12,952 nt of DNA from Rhodoferax sp. (GTDB lineage Bacteria; Pseudomonadota; Gammaproteobacteria; Burkholderiales; Burkholderiaceae_C): positions 1 through 12,952 of the forward strand of contig JAQSDS010000439.1 in assembly GCA_029946045.1 (NCBI GenBank), written 5' to 3'. A model generated the notes under the pieces. The model did not search any database. It had not been told where the DNA came from and saw nothing but the letters and a program-made list of their open reading frames with translations. This document shows positions 1 through 7,482 of the stretch, one piece after another. The stretch's first letter is position 1; each line of letters opens with the position of its first letter. Made by a program: the position numbers and the translations under genes.

Positions 1-54
1 AAGCAAATTGGTGATTTTGCGCGACTCTGTTACTCTTATAAATGCTTAACCATC

Positions 55-67
55 ACAACTTAGTTGT
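55..67. promoter_or_regulatory. Short palindrome just upstream of the first LysR gene
   Basis: ACAACT-T-AGTTGT is a perfect 6-bp inverted repeat around one central base, ending 6 bases before the ATG at 74. LysR regulators commonly bind dyads near their own start and repress themselves, so this could be an autoregulatory site. It also overlaps a TTGACA hexamer on the - strand (70 to 65), which could belong to a divergent promoter for a gene left of the window. A 13-bp palindrome can arise by chance, so the functional call is weak. Confidence 0.3.
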
Positions 68-73
68 CAATTT

Positions 74-1012
74 ATGCAAGTAAAAACCCGTGCTGCCCTG
101 GGGCAGTTGAGCGACATGGACATCCGCCTGCTGCGCGTGTTCAAGACCGTGGTGGACTGCGGCGGCATGGCGGCGGCCGAGCTGGAGCTCAACATTGGCA
201 CTTCCACGGTGAGCCGCCATATCAAGGACCTGGAAACACGTCTGGGCCTGAGCCTGTGCCGCCGCGGCCGTGCCGGTTTTGCCCTGACCCCGGAAGGCGA
301 GCAGATTTACGCCGAAACACTGCGCCTGTTGGCTGGGGTCGATGCCTTTCGCAGCCGTGTCGACGAGATTCACCAGCGCATGGGCGGCGAGCTGCACATC
401 GCCGTCTTTGACAAGACCGCCAGCAACCCGCAGGCCCATATCGGAGCCGCCATCAGGCTGTTTGCCGAGCAAGCCCCGGACGTGCGCCTGCACCTGCATG
501 TGGCGCCGCTCAACGCGATTGAGCGCGGCGTGCTCGACGGCCAGTTTCAGGTTGGCATCATCCCCGGCCACCGCAGTTCGGCCGTGTTGACCTATGACGA
601 GCTCTTTACCGAGACCATGTATTTGTATGCCAGCGCCGGCCACCCCTTGTTTGTGCCCGATGCCAGGCAGCAGCCGCAGAACTGGGAGGCGCTGCAGGCT
701 TATGCATTTGCCGGCCTGGGCTACCACTCACCCAACATGGAACTCACCCAGCAGGTCAAGCTCAGCCGGGCCGCCACCGGCTACGACCAGGAATCGATTG
801 CCACCTTGATCTTGTCAGGCTGTTTTCTGGGCTTCCTGCCCGACCACTATGCCGAGCCTTTTGTGCGCCAGGGCCGCATGCGGGCGGTGCAACCCCAGTT
901 GTTCACCTACCACTGCAGCTTTTTCAGCATTGTGCGGGCCTCACCGCAGCCGGCGCGTGTAACCCAGGCGTTTCAGGCCGCCTTGCGCCAGGCCCACCCG
1001 CCTGCCCCGTAG
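74..1012 (+). CDS. LysR-family transcriptional regulator
   Basis: A complete LysR-type regulator of 312 residues, a normal length for the family. An N-terminal winged helix-turn-helix lies at about residues 15-80 (core beginning MDIRLLRVFKTVVDCGG, with STVSRHIKDLETRLGLSLC as the recognition region). A periplasmic-binding-protein-like effector domain follows from about 105 to 300. The ATG at 74 gives an extra 14 residues before the typical domain start. The in-frame ATG at 116 is a possible alternative, and neither has a clear ribosome binding site. The gene stands apart from the sugar-acid operon: it runs the other way and is separated from it by the permease. Its target may be a divergent gene left of the window. 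It ends with TAG at 1010-1012, immediately abutting the end of the convergent small gene. The effector cannot be told from sequence. Confidence 0.93.
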   Translation: MQVKTRAALGQLSDMDIRLLRVFKTVVDCGGMAAAELELNIGTSTVSRHIKDLETRLGLSLCRRGRAGFALTPEGEQIYAETLRLLAGVDAFRSRVDEIHQRMGGELHIAVFDKTASNPQAHIGAAIRLFAEQAPDVRLHLHVAPLNAIERGVLDGQFQVGIIPGHRSSAVLTYDELFTETMYLYASAGHPLFVPDARQQPQNWEALQAYAFAGLGYHSPNMELTQQVKLSRAATGYDQESIATLILSGCFLGFLPDHYAEPFVRQGRMRAVQPQLFTYHCSFFSIVRASPQPARVTQAFQAALRQAHPPAP

Positions 1013-1237
1013 CTATTTTTTGCCCGCCTGACGCTGTTTTTTGGCCTGAATCACGGACCAGGCCAGTCTACCCGCTACCACCACGTTCACGGCAATCACC
1101 GCCATGGCCGGCCAAAAGGGCAGCTCGTAGCCCGAAACGGCCGAATACACAAGCAAGGCACCCAGCGCCAACGCGCCGATCAGCAGGGCAATGACACCGC
1201 CGTTCAAGGCGCCACGTTGCAGGTGTTTTGAGCTCAT
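1013..1237 (-). CDS. Small two-helix membrane protein, function unknown
   Basis: A 74-residue protein with two hydrophobic stretches, about residues 13-34 and 42-62. A basic tail at the C-terminus (KKQRQAGKK) fits a hairpin with both ends in the cytoplasm. I do not recognise a named family. It starts with ATG at 1237 and ends with TAG at 1013-1015, directly against the stop of the LysR gene, with no bases between the two. It is divergent from the permease gene, with 59 bases between the two starts, so they may share a control region. No clear ribosome binding site is visible. A TATACA hexamer lies only 6 bases ahead of the ATG, so the transcript could be leaderless. It is called as a gene because of its membrane-protein composition and its exact fit between its neighbours. 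Confidence 0.7.
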   Translation of the reverse strand: MSSKHLQRGALNGGVIALLIGALALGALLVYSAVSGYELPFWPAMAVIAVNVVVAGRLAWSVIQAKKQRQAGKK

Positions 1238-1243
1238 GGTGCG

Positions 1244-1271
1244 TGTATAAAAAGGTTAAAGTTGGGCGCAA
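1244..1271 (-). promoter_or_regulatory. Possible promoter of the small membrane protein gene
   Basis: On the - strand, TTGCGC (1271 to 1266) is followed after 16 bases by TATACA (1249 to 1244), a fair sigma70-like pair. The -10 element ends 6 bases before the ATG at 1237, so a start from it would give a nearly or fully leaderless mRNA. On the + strand the same AT-rich patch reads TATAAA (1246-1251) and could serve the divergent permease, but without a good -35 partner. Pattern evidence only. Confidence 0.3.
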
Positions 1272-1296
1272 TTCTACGGACTGCCAAACACACCCC

Positions 1297-2565
1297 ATGA
1301 CACCTGAGCACAGCCTGATCGACTGGGGCATTGTGGCGATTTTTGTCACCGTTTATATCGGCATGATCCTGGGCGGCCTGCCGCGCCTCAAGCTCGACCG
1401 CTCCGGCGTGGCGCTGCTGGGTGCCATTGGCGTCATCGGTCTGGGCGCCATGAGCACCACACAAGCGGCAAGCGCCGTGGATTTACCCACCGTGCTGCTG
1501 CTGTTTTCGTTCATGGTGGTGTCGGCACAAATGCGCATGGGTGGCTTCTACACCGCTGTCACGCGTCAGGTGGCGGCCCTGCCGCTGGCGCGCAACGCGC
1601 TGCTGGGCGCGATCATCTTGGTGGCCGGCGCCCTGTCGGCAGTATTTTCCAACGACATCATCTGCCTGGCCATGACGCCGGTGGTGGCGCAACTGTGCCT
1701 GCAGCGGCGACTCAATCCCGTGCCTTTTTTGCTGGGGCTGGCCTGTGCCGCCAACATCGGTTCCGCCGCGACCCTGATCGGCAACCCGCAAAACATGCTG
1801 ATCGGCTCGGTGCTGCACTTGCCCTTTGACGGCTATGTGCGCCAGGCTGTGCCACCGGTGGTGTTGAGCCTGCTGGTGCTATGGGCCTGGCTGGTCTGGG
1901 GACCGAACCATGAAACGCCCAAGGTACAAACCGACGCATGTCGGGCCATGCCGGCGGACCTGCCCCCCGGCTATGGCCCGCTGCAAGCCCCGCCCTTTGA
2001 TGCCTGGCAAACCACCAAGGGTCTGGCGGTGGCAAGCGCACTGCTGCTGGTGTTCTTGTTCACCGACTGGCCACGCGAAGTCGCGGCATTGATCGGTGCG
2101 GGGGTGTTGTTATTGAGCCGGCGCCTGCACTCGTCCGACGTCATGGGTTTCATCGATTGGCCACTGCTGGTGCTGTTCATGGGCCTGTTTGTGGTCAACC
2201 ATGCGTTTGAGTCCACCGGCCTGGCAGCACAAGCGGTAACCTGGCTGGCGACCCAGGGCGTGCAACTGGCCAACCCCGGCGTGCTGTTTGTGGCAGGTGT
2301 CGGCTTGTCCAATCTGGTCTCCAACGTGCCCGCCGTGATGCTGCTGCTGCCGCACCTGAGCGGCCAGGACGCCGGCGTCATGCTGGCGCTGGTGAGCACG
2401 TTGGCGGGCAATTTGCTGCTGGTAGGTTCGATTGCCAACCTGATCGTGGTCGATCTGGCACAAAAAAGCGGGGTCGTGATCGACTGGCGCATGCACGCCC
2501 GCGTGGGCGTGCCGGTGACGCTGTTGACGCTGGGCCTGCTGTGGATCTGGCTGCGCTGGCTTTAA
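1297..2565 (+). CDS. SLC13/ArsB/YbiR-like ion permease
   Basis: A polytopic inner-membrane transporter of 422 residues from the ATG at 1297, with about 11-12 hydrophobic segments along its length. Several features match the ion-transporter superfamily (ArsB, YbiR, CitM and SLC13-type permeases). These are a discontinuous re-entrant motif FSNDIICLAMTPVV in the first half, NIGSAATLIGNPQNMLIG soon after it, and a matching NLVSNVPAVMLLLP in the second half. The paired N-rich motifs are the expected inverted-repeat halves of the transport domain. An in-frame start at 1228 would overlap the divergent gene and add 23 charged, non-membrane residues, so 1297 is preferred, although no Shine-Dalgarno sequence is visible. 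The substrate is unknown; inorganic or organic anions are typical for the superfamily. It is not part of the sugar-acid operon, which converges on it. Confidence 0.88.
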   Translation: MTPEHSLIDWGIVAIFVTVYIGMILGGLPRLKLDRSGVALLGAIGVIGLGAMSTTQAASAVDLPTVLLLFSFMVVSAQMRMGGFYTAVTRQVAALPLARNALLGAIILVAGALSAVFSNDIICLAMTPVVAQLCLQRRLNPVPFLLGLACAANIGSAATLIGNPQNMLIGSVLHLPFDGYVRQAVPPVVLSLLVLWAWLVWGPNHETPKVQTDACRAMPADLPPGYGPLQAPPFDAWQTTKGLAVASALLLVFLFTDWPREVAALIGAGVLLLSRRLHSSDVMGFIDWPLLVLFMGLFVVNHAFESTGLAAQAVTWLATQGVQLANPGVLFVAGVGLSNLVSNVPAVMLLLPHLSGQDAGVMLALVSTLAGNLLLVGSIANLIVVDLAQKSGVVIDWRMHARVGVPVTLLTLGLLWIWLRWL

Positions 2566-2570
2566 CCCCT

Positions 2571-2663
2571 AGGAGGCTGGGCGGCAGAGCGTTCTGCGCA
2601 GGTAAAAGGAGGAGCCCGCAGGGCGGGGGACACGTAGCGGAACGCTCTGCCGCCCAGGCTCTT
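2571..2663. repeat. Long palindromic intergenic element (REP-like)
   Basis: An 18-bp perfect inverted repeat (arms 2577-2594 and 2640-2657) is extended outward by a further 5 pairs, one of them G-T, across a single G-G mismatch (2571-2575 with 2659-2663). The stem continues a few pairs inward. The loop holds a second small hairpin (GCCC-GCA-GGGC, 2614-2624) and purine-rich AGGAGGAG-like stretches. It fills the 117-bp gap between two convergent genes. No strong T-run follows the long stem on either strand, so a simple intrinsic terminator is less likely than an interspersed palindromic repeat, perhaps also blocking convergent transcription. Confidence 0.75.
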
Positions 2664-2682
2664 GGTCTGATCGGTGTTGGGA

Positions 2683-3975
2683 TCATTGCAAACACCGGAA
2701 CGATTTGATGAAGAAGTCGTCAGTGCCAAAGTTACCGGACTTCAGGGTCAGGTGCAGGCCACCGTCGGGCGCAGCTTCGCTGTGTGCATGGCACCAGGGC
2801 ACGCCGGGGTCAATTTGGGGACCGATCTTCATTTGGCTGATGCCTAACGCCTGCACGCAGGCCCCAGAGGTTTCACCCCCAGCCACCACCAATTGGCGCA
2901 CGCCTAAATCCACCAGACCGCGCGCTACCGCCGCCAGGGTATGCTCCACAAGATCACCCGCCGCCTGCACGCCAAGCTGGGCCTGCACCGCCTTCACGGT
3001 GGCCGGGTCGGACGACGAATAAACCAGCACCGGCCCCTGGGCCAGCAGGCCTTTAGCCCAGGCCAGCGCATGCGCCACGGTGGCGGCACCACCGTCGGCG
3101 GCGTCCAGCTTTAAGGGGTCGATCGCCAAGGCAGGACGACCCGATTGGATGAAGGCCTGCACCTGCCGATTGGTCGCCAGCGAGCAGCTGCCAGACACCA
3201 CCGCCTGAAAGCCAGCGGGTGTCGGCAAGGCGCTGGCGGTGTTGCTTGGTGCAATGCCAAAGTTGGCCGGCAAACCGATGGCCACGCCGGAGCCGGCGGT
3301 CACCAGCGGCAGGCCCTTGAGCGCCGGGCCGAGGCGCATCAGGTCGTCGTTAGAGACCGCATCGACCACTGCCAGGCTCACACCCTCAGCGCGCAACTGG
3401 TCAATGCGGCTGCGAATGGCGTCCGGCCCCAGAGCCACCACCTTGTAGTCGATCAAGCCTACCTTGCGTCGGCACTGGCTTTGCAGCACGCGCACCAGGT
3501 TGGCATCCAGCATGGGCGTGAGCGGGTGGTTTTGCATGCCGCTCTCATTGAGCAGCACGTCGCCGACAAACAGATGGCCCTTGAACACCGTGCGGCCATT
3601 GTCAGGAAAGGCCGGCGTGGCGATGCTGAAGTCGGCTCCGGGCCGGTCAGCCAGGGCGTCCATCAGGGCTTCTGTGACCGGGCCAATATTGCCCTGCGCC
3701 GTGCTGTCAAAGGTGGAGCAATACTTGAAGTAAATCTGCTGCGCACCCTGGGCCTGCAACCAGCGCAAGGCCGCCAAAGACTCTTTCACTGCATCGGCTG
3801 CCGGGACGGTGCGGGACTTGAGCGCCACCACCACCGCGTCGGCCTCGGCGTCGAGCGGCTGGCTTGGCACCCCCATGGCCTGCACCACGCGCATGCCAGC
3901 GCGCACCAGGTTGTTGGCCAGGTCGGTGGCGCCGGTGAAGTCGTCGGCAATGCAGCCGAGAAAAATCTTCTTCAT
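2683..3975 (-). CDS. otnK: 3-oxo-tetronate kinase (four-carbon acid sugar kinase, DUF1537)
   Basis: A cytoplasmic ATP-dependent kinase of 430 residues, the usual length. Members phosphorylate the 4-hydroxyl of 3-oxo-tetronate in catabolism of L-threonate and D-erythronate. The N-terminal substrate domain has CIADDFTGATDLA at residues 8-20, KYCSTFDST at 84-92 and TPAFPDNGR at 120-128. The C-terminal nucleotide domain begins near residue 255, with SGSCS at 261-265, VVAGGETSGA at 363-372 and GNFG at 414-417. It is the last gene of the operon and overlaps ltnD by ATGA (3972-3975), so translational coupling is likely. In known pathways OtnK is followed by the decarboxylating aldolase OtnC. No otnC is present here, and the neighbouring gene is a convergent permease. 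The family is certain. The exact substrate is inferred from family and context, since close relatives phosphorylate D-threonate and similar acids. Confidence 0.92.
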   Translation of the reverse strand: MKKIFLGCIADDFTGATDLANNLVRAGMRVVQAMGVPSQPLDAEADAVVVALKSRTVPAADAVKESLAALRWLQAQGAQQIYFKYCSTFDSTAQGNIGPVTEALMDALADRPGADFSIATPAFPDNGRTVFKGHLFVGDVLLNESGMQNHPLTPMLDANLVRVLQSQCRRKVGLIDYKVVALGPDAIRSRIDQLRAEGVSLAVVDAVSNDDLMRLGPALKGLPLVTAGSGVAIGLPANFGIAPSNTASALPTPAGFQAVVSGSCSLATNRQVQAFIQSGRPALAIDPLKLDAADGGAATVAHALAWAKGLLAQGPVLVYSSSDPATVKAVQAQLGVQAAGDLVEHTLAAVARGLVDLGVRQLVVAGGETSGACVQALGISQMKIGPQIDPGVPWCHAHSEAAPDGGLHLTLKSGNFGTDDFFIKSFRCLQ

Positions 3976-4862
3976 GATTTTTTGGGCAACTCAATGCCAG
4001 GAAAGATCTTGATGACCGCGCTGTCGTCTTCGCGCGCAAAACCTGCGGTGGACGCCTGCATGAACATCTGGTGCGCGGTGCTGGACAGCGGCAAGGGGAA
4101 CTTGGTGGCGCGCGCCACATCCAGCACCAGGCCCAGGTCTTTGACGAAAATGTCGACTGCCGACAAGGGCGTGTAGTCGCCCGCCAGCACATGTGCCATG
4201 CGGTTCTCGAACATCCAGCTGTTGCCCGCGCTGTGGGTGATCACATCAAACAGGGCGGCAGCATCGACGCCTTCGCGCAGGCCCAGCGCCATAGCCTCGG
4301 CCGCTGCCGCAATGTGCACACCCGCCAGCAATTGGTTGATGATCTTGACCTTGCTGCCCGCACCGGCCTTGTCGCCCAGCCGGTAGACGTTGGTGGCCAT
4401 GGCGTCCAGCAGCGGACCGACCGCCGCATAGGCTTCGGCTGTGGCCGCCGTCATCATGGTCATCTGGCCACTGGCGGCCTTGGCGGCACCACCCGAAATG
4501 GGTGCATCGACATACAAAATGCCCAGCTTGGCCAGGCGCGCCTCCAGGGCGATGGACCAGTTGGGGTCGACTGTGGAGCACATCACAAACACGCTACCGG
4601 GCGCCATGGCGCTGGCGCAGCCCTGGTCGCCAAACAGCACGGCCTCGGTCTGGGCGGCGTTGACAACCACCGACACAATCACCTTGCAGTGTGCGGCCAG
4701 TTCGGCCGGCGAAGCACAGGCCACACCGCCCTGCGCGGCAAAGGCCTGGGCCGCATCAAACCGCACATCAAACACATGCACCATGCAGCCATGGCGGCGC
4801 AAGGATGCCGCCATGCCACTGCCCATGGCCCCCAGGCCAATTAATCCGGCATTAATTTCCAT
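3972..4862 (-). CDS. ltnD: L-threonate dehydrogenase-like (3-hydroxyisobutyrate dehydrogenase family)
   Basis: An NAD-dependent beta-hydroxyacid dehydrogenase of 296 residues. LtnD oxidises L-threonate at C2 to 2-oxo-tetronate. The Rossmann glycine motif GLIGLGAMGSG is at residues 6-16, the substrate-binding DAPISGG at 119-125 and the catalytic lysine at K173 within GSKVKIINQLL (169-179). These match the 3-hydroxyisobutyrate dehydrogenase family, and length and layout match the LtnD/YgbJ branch. The start ATG at 4862 follows TGGAG by 7 bases. It lies 27 bp downstream of the GntR gene and overlaps otnK by 4 bp. Pairing with otnK supports the tetronate assignment; relatives act on tartronate semialdehyde or 3-hydroxyisobutyrate, so the substrate remains an inference. 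The isomerase OtnI, normally needed between LtnD and OtnK, is not in the window. Confidence 0.9.
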   Translation of the reverse strand: MEINAGLIGLGAMGSGMAASLRRHGCMVHVFDVRFDAAQAFAAQGGVACASPAELAAHCKVIVSVVVNAAQTEAVLFGDQGCASAMAPGSVFVMCSTVDPNWSIALEARLAKLGILYVDAPISGGAAKAASGQMTMMTAATAEAYAAVGPLLDAMATNVYRLGDKAGAGSKVKIINQLLAGVHIAAAAEAMALGLREGVDAAALFDVITHSAGNSWMFENRMAHVLAGDYTPLSAVDIFVKDLGLVLDVARATKFPLPLSSTAHQMFMQASTAGFAREDDSAVIKIFPGIELPKKS

Positions 4863-4889
4863 TAAATTGCTCCAGTTTCCATCGTTGAA

Positions 4890-5666
4890 TCAGGATGATG
4901 CGGGCATGCCGTGCACCAGCGCGCTGGCCAGCGCATCTCCTGTTTGTTGCCAAAAGACCGAATCAGCCTGCCCAATACGCACAATGGCGTTGTCCATGTG
5001 CGAAGCGGCAGCCCGACGGGCGGCTTCAACGTCACCGGCCTCGATAGCCTGGTAAATGACGGCATGTTCATCGCGCACCTGGCGTGCAAAGTCATCACGC
5101 CGGGCTTCATTGGCGCGGGTGACCCGTGTGGCGCCCTGCAAAAACTGACCCAGGTATTGCAGGGTGCCCATCAGAAAGGGGTTGCGCGCCGCCTCGGCAA
5201 TAGCCAGGTGGTATTGCACGTCCTCATGCACCCCGTCGCCCCCGGCCAGCACGGCCTTGTCGAGGTTGACAATCGATTGGTGAATGCGTTTGATGTCCAT
5301 CTTGGTGCGGCGTTGCGCGGCCAGTGCCGCCACCTCGGCTTCAAGGGCGCGGCGGACTTCGACCATCTGAACCACGGCCTGGCGCGACGCCACCGACTTG
5401 GCAGCAAAATTGAGCGGTGGGAAGCTGACTTCCTTGACAAACACGCCGCTGCCTTGCCGCGACTCGACCAGGCCCAGAGATTTCAGCCTTGAGAGGGCCT
5501 CCCGCACCACGGTGCGGCTCACCGAAAACTGCTCCACCATGGCTGCTTCGGTCGGCAACTTGTCGCCCGCGGCGAGTCGCCCCTCCCTGATCCTGGCGGC
5601 CATCACATCGGCCACCTGGTCCGACAGGTAGGCACCAGGAATGGCTGGTTTGAAAGGCGCGTTCAT
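4890..5666 (-). CDS. GntR-family regulator, FadR/FCD subfamily
   Basis: A 258-residue transcription factor. A winged helix-turn-helix lies at about residues 12-78 (KLPTEAAMVEQFSVSRTVVREAL, then LGLVESRQGSGVFV). An all-helical FCD effector domain spans about 95-235. The usual metal/carboxylate ligands of FCD domains are visible as D149, H153, H201 and H223, which suggests that a sugar acid or other hydroxycarboxylate bound through a metal is the effector. The gene sits inside the operon, 21 bp after dctM and 27 bp before ltnD, so it is made together with the genes it probably controls. Candidate operators with the spaced GT/AC symmetry typical of the subfamily lie upstream of the first dehydratase and of dctP. 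Most such proteins are repressors released by their effector; that mode is inferred here. Confidence 0.92.
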   Translation of the reverse strand: MNAPFKPAIPGAYLSDQVADVMAARIREGRLAAGDKLPTEAAMVEQFSVSRTVVREALSRLKSLGLVESRQGSGVFVKEVSFPPLNFAAKSVASRQAVVQMVEVRRALEAEVAALAAQRRTKMDIKRIHQSIVNLDKAVLAGGDGVHEDVQYHLAIAEAARNPFLMGTLQYLGQFLQGATRVTRANEARRDDFARQVRDEHAVIYQAIEAGDVEAARRAAASHMDNAIVRIGQADSVFWQQTGDALASALVHGMPASS

Positions 5667-5687
5667 GGCCTGATGTGGGCAACGGTT

Positions 5688-6965
5688 TTAACGGGCGTAG
5701 ACCAGATCGCGCAGTGTGAGCGACAGCGCCGGCACGTAGGAAATCACCATCAGGCAGGCCAGCACCACCAGCACAAACGGAATCAGGTCCTTGATCATGC
5801 GGTCCAGCGAAATACGCGCCACCGTGCAAGCGGCAAACAGGTTGACACCAAACGGGGGTGTGATCATGCCCAGCGCCAGGTTCACCACCATGATCAGGCC
5901 AAAGTGCACCGGGTCAATGCCGAAATGCACGGCCACCGGCGCAAGAATCGGGGCCAGTACAATGATGGCGGCACCGGTTTCAATGAACATGCCAATGATG
6001 AACAAGGCGGCATTGACGCCCAGCAAGAAATAAGTGGGCGACTTCAACACGTCCTGCAACCAGATGCCGATGGCCTCAGGCACGCCAGCCCGCGTGATCA
6101 AAAATGCAAACAGCCCGGCGTTGGCAATGATGAACATGATCACCGCCGACGACAACACCGACTTGCGCAAGATGGTGTAGAGGTCGGGCAATTTGATTTC
6201 ACGGTAAATCACCAGGCCCACGAGCAGGGCATAAAACACCGCCACCGCAGAAGCCTCGGTGGGGGTAAAAACACCACCGTAAATACCACCCAGAATAATG
6301 ACCGGCATCAGCAGTGCCCAACCGGCTTTCCAGGTCGCTTTGCCGACCGACAGGCGACCATCGCCGTCGCACTTGCCCCAACCCTTGTACTTGCAATACA
6401 GCCAGACAAAGAGCATCAGCGCACCGCTGATGAACAGGCCAGGACCAAAACCCGCAATGAACAGTTCGCCAATCGACACTTCGGCACTCACGCCGTACAG
6501 AATCATCGGGATCGACGGCGGAATGATCACGCCCAGCTCGGCACTGGTGGCCTGCAGCGAAGCCGCCCAGGTGGTGGGGTAGCCGTGCTTCAGAAGCGCC
6601 GGAATCAGGATGGTGCCGATGGCAAAGGTGGTGGCCACCGACGAGCCCGAGACCGAGGCGAAGATCATGCAGGTCAGCACGCAGGTCATGGGCAGGCCGC
6701 CCTGCACACCACCCACCAGGCTCTTGGCGAATTCGACCAGGCGACGTGAAATGCCGCCGGTTTCCATGATGTTGCCCGCCAGAATGAAGAACGGAATGGC
6801 AGCCAGCGGGAATTTATTGATCGAGTTGAACATCTCCTTGACCGAGATGAGCATGTTGACCTCGGCCACCTGGATGCCCAGGATGGCGGCCAAGCCAATG
6901 GAGACGGCAACAGACACGGTGAGTGCGAAGCACAGCACCATGGTAATCAGCATGGCGGTGGTCAT
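5688..6965 (-). CDS. dctM: TRAP transporter large permease subunit
   Basis: A 425-residue DctM-type membrane protein of about 12 transmembrane segments, full family length. It forms the ion-coupled translocation channel that moves the ligand delivered by DctP across the inner membrane, driven by a sodium or proton gradient. Typical stretches seen include FPLAAIPFFILAGNIMETGG near the N-terminus, SGSSVATTFAIGTILIPALLKHGYP, and the C-terminal GMITPPFGVNLFAACTVA. The ATG at 6965 overlaps the stop of dctQ by ATGA, so the two membrane subunits are probably translationally coupled and made in equal amounts. The GntR gene follows after 21 bp. The permease does not itself reveal the substrate. Confidence 0.95.
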   Translation of the reverse strand: MTTAMLITMVLCFALTVSVAVSIGLAAILGIQVAEVNMLISVKEMFNSINKFPLAAIPFFILAGNIMETGGISRRLVEFAKSLVGGVQGGLPMTCVLTCMIFASVSGSSVATTFAIGTILIPALLKHGYPTTWAASLQATSAELGVIIPPSIPMILYGVSAEVSIGELFIAGFGPGLFISGALMLFVWLYCKYKGWGKCDGDGRLSVGKATWKAGWALLMPVIILGGIYGGVFTPTEASAVAVFYALLVGLVIYREIKLPDLYTILRKSVLSSAVIMFIIANAGLFAFLITRAGVPEAIGIWLQDVLKSPTYFLLGVNAALFIIGMFIETGAAIIVLAPILAPVAVHFGIDPVHFGLIMVVNLALGMITPPFGVNLFAACTVARISLDRMIKDLIPFVLVVLACLMVISYVPALSLTLRDLVYAR

Positions 6966-7456
6966 TGTGCGGTCTCCAGTTCCAGACGCTGGGGATCCAG
7001 CAAATTGCCAATGATGCTGATGACGCTAAAGACACCGCCCACCGGCATGGCCAGGTAGGCCCAAAACATGGATATCGATTCCAGGCCGGCCATGGTTTGC
7101 ACCTTGCCACGCAAGGTGTAGTCCCAACCCCACCAGATGATCACGAAGATCAGTGCGAGTGCCGCCAGGCAGACCACCCAATCGAGAAAGCGGCGCATGC
7201 GCGCCGGGCTCCAGCGGTACAGCACATCGACACTGACCATGGCGCCCTGCCGAAAGGCCATGGGAACACCCAGAAAGACCATCCAGATCAGGCTGAACCG
7301 AATCAACACCTCGGTCCATTCCGCTGGGGTTTCCAGCACAAAACGGGTGATGATCTGAAACAAGCCCAGACTGGCCGCCAGCAGCAACATGGCACAGGCC
7401 GTGACCAGCGCAATGCGACTGGTCCAGTGCTCCAGCCGCAAAAATTTATCTCTCAT
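6962..7456 (-). CDS. dctQ: TRAP transporter small permease subunit
   Basis: A 164-residue DctQ-type protein with four hydrophobic segments, at about residues 17-38, 48-66, 88-108 and 128-150. It pairs with DctM in the inner membrane and contributes to docking of the receptor. A TTG-initiated reading frame begins at 7474, but the ATG at 7456 is chosen because GGAG (7466 to 7463) lies 6 bases ahead of it and MRDKFLRLEHW is a natural cytoplasmic start. It overlaps dctM by 4 bp and is separated from dctP by 80 bp that contain an intrinsic terminator. Its expression therefore probably depends on partial read-through. The family is well supported by the fixed P-Q-M gene order. Confidence 0.93.
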   Translation of the reverse strand: MRDKFLRLEHWTSRIALVTACAMLLLAASLGLFQIITRFVLETPAEWTEVLIRFSLIWMVFLGVPMAFRQGAMVSVDVLYRWSPARMRRFLDWVVCLAALALIFVIIWWGWDYTLRGKVQTMAGLESISMFWAYLAMPVGGVFSVISIIGNLLDPQRLELETAQ

Positions 7457-7462
7457 AGCGTT

Positions 7463-7466
7463 CTCC
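7463..7466 (-). promoter_or_regulatory. Ribosome binding site setting the dctQ start
   Basis: GGAG on the - strand lies 6 bases before the ATG at 7456. It lies inside the upstream TTG-initiated extension, so the ATG is the better start. Confidence 0.7.
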
Positions 7467-7482
7467 GCCGGCAAACAACGTC

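Noticed and set aside
1228..1296. N-terminal extension of the permease
   Set aside because: It overlaps the start of the divergent small gene and adds non-conserved, charged residues.
2577..2657. Reading the long palindrome as an ordinary bidirectional terminator
   Set aside because: The stem is unusually long, the loop is about 45 bases and no T-run follows the stem on either strand. A repeat element fits better, although termination cannot be ruled out.
3145..4176. Long open frame (343 codons) on the + strand opposite otnK and ltnD
   Set aside because: It is antisense to two clearly recognised enzymes. Its translation is rich in His, Gln and Arg with no domain, the usual shadow of high-GC coding DNA.
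5673..6749. Long open frame (358 codons) on the + strand opposite dctM
   Set aside because: Its composition (His/Gln/Arg/Asn-rich) is the mirror of a hydrophobic membrane protein, with no recognisable motif.
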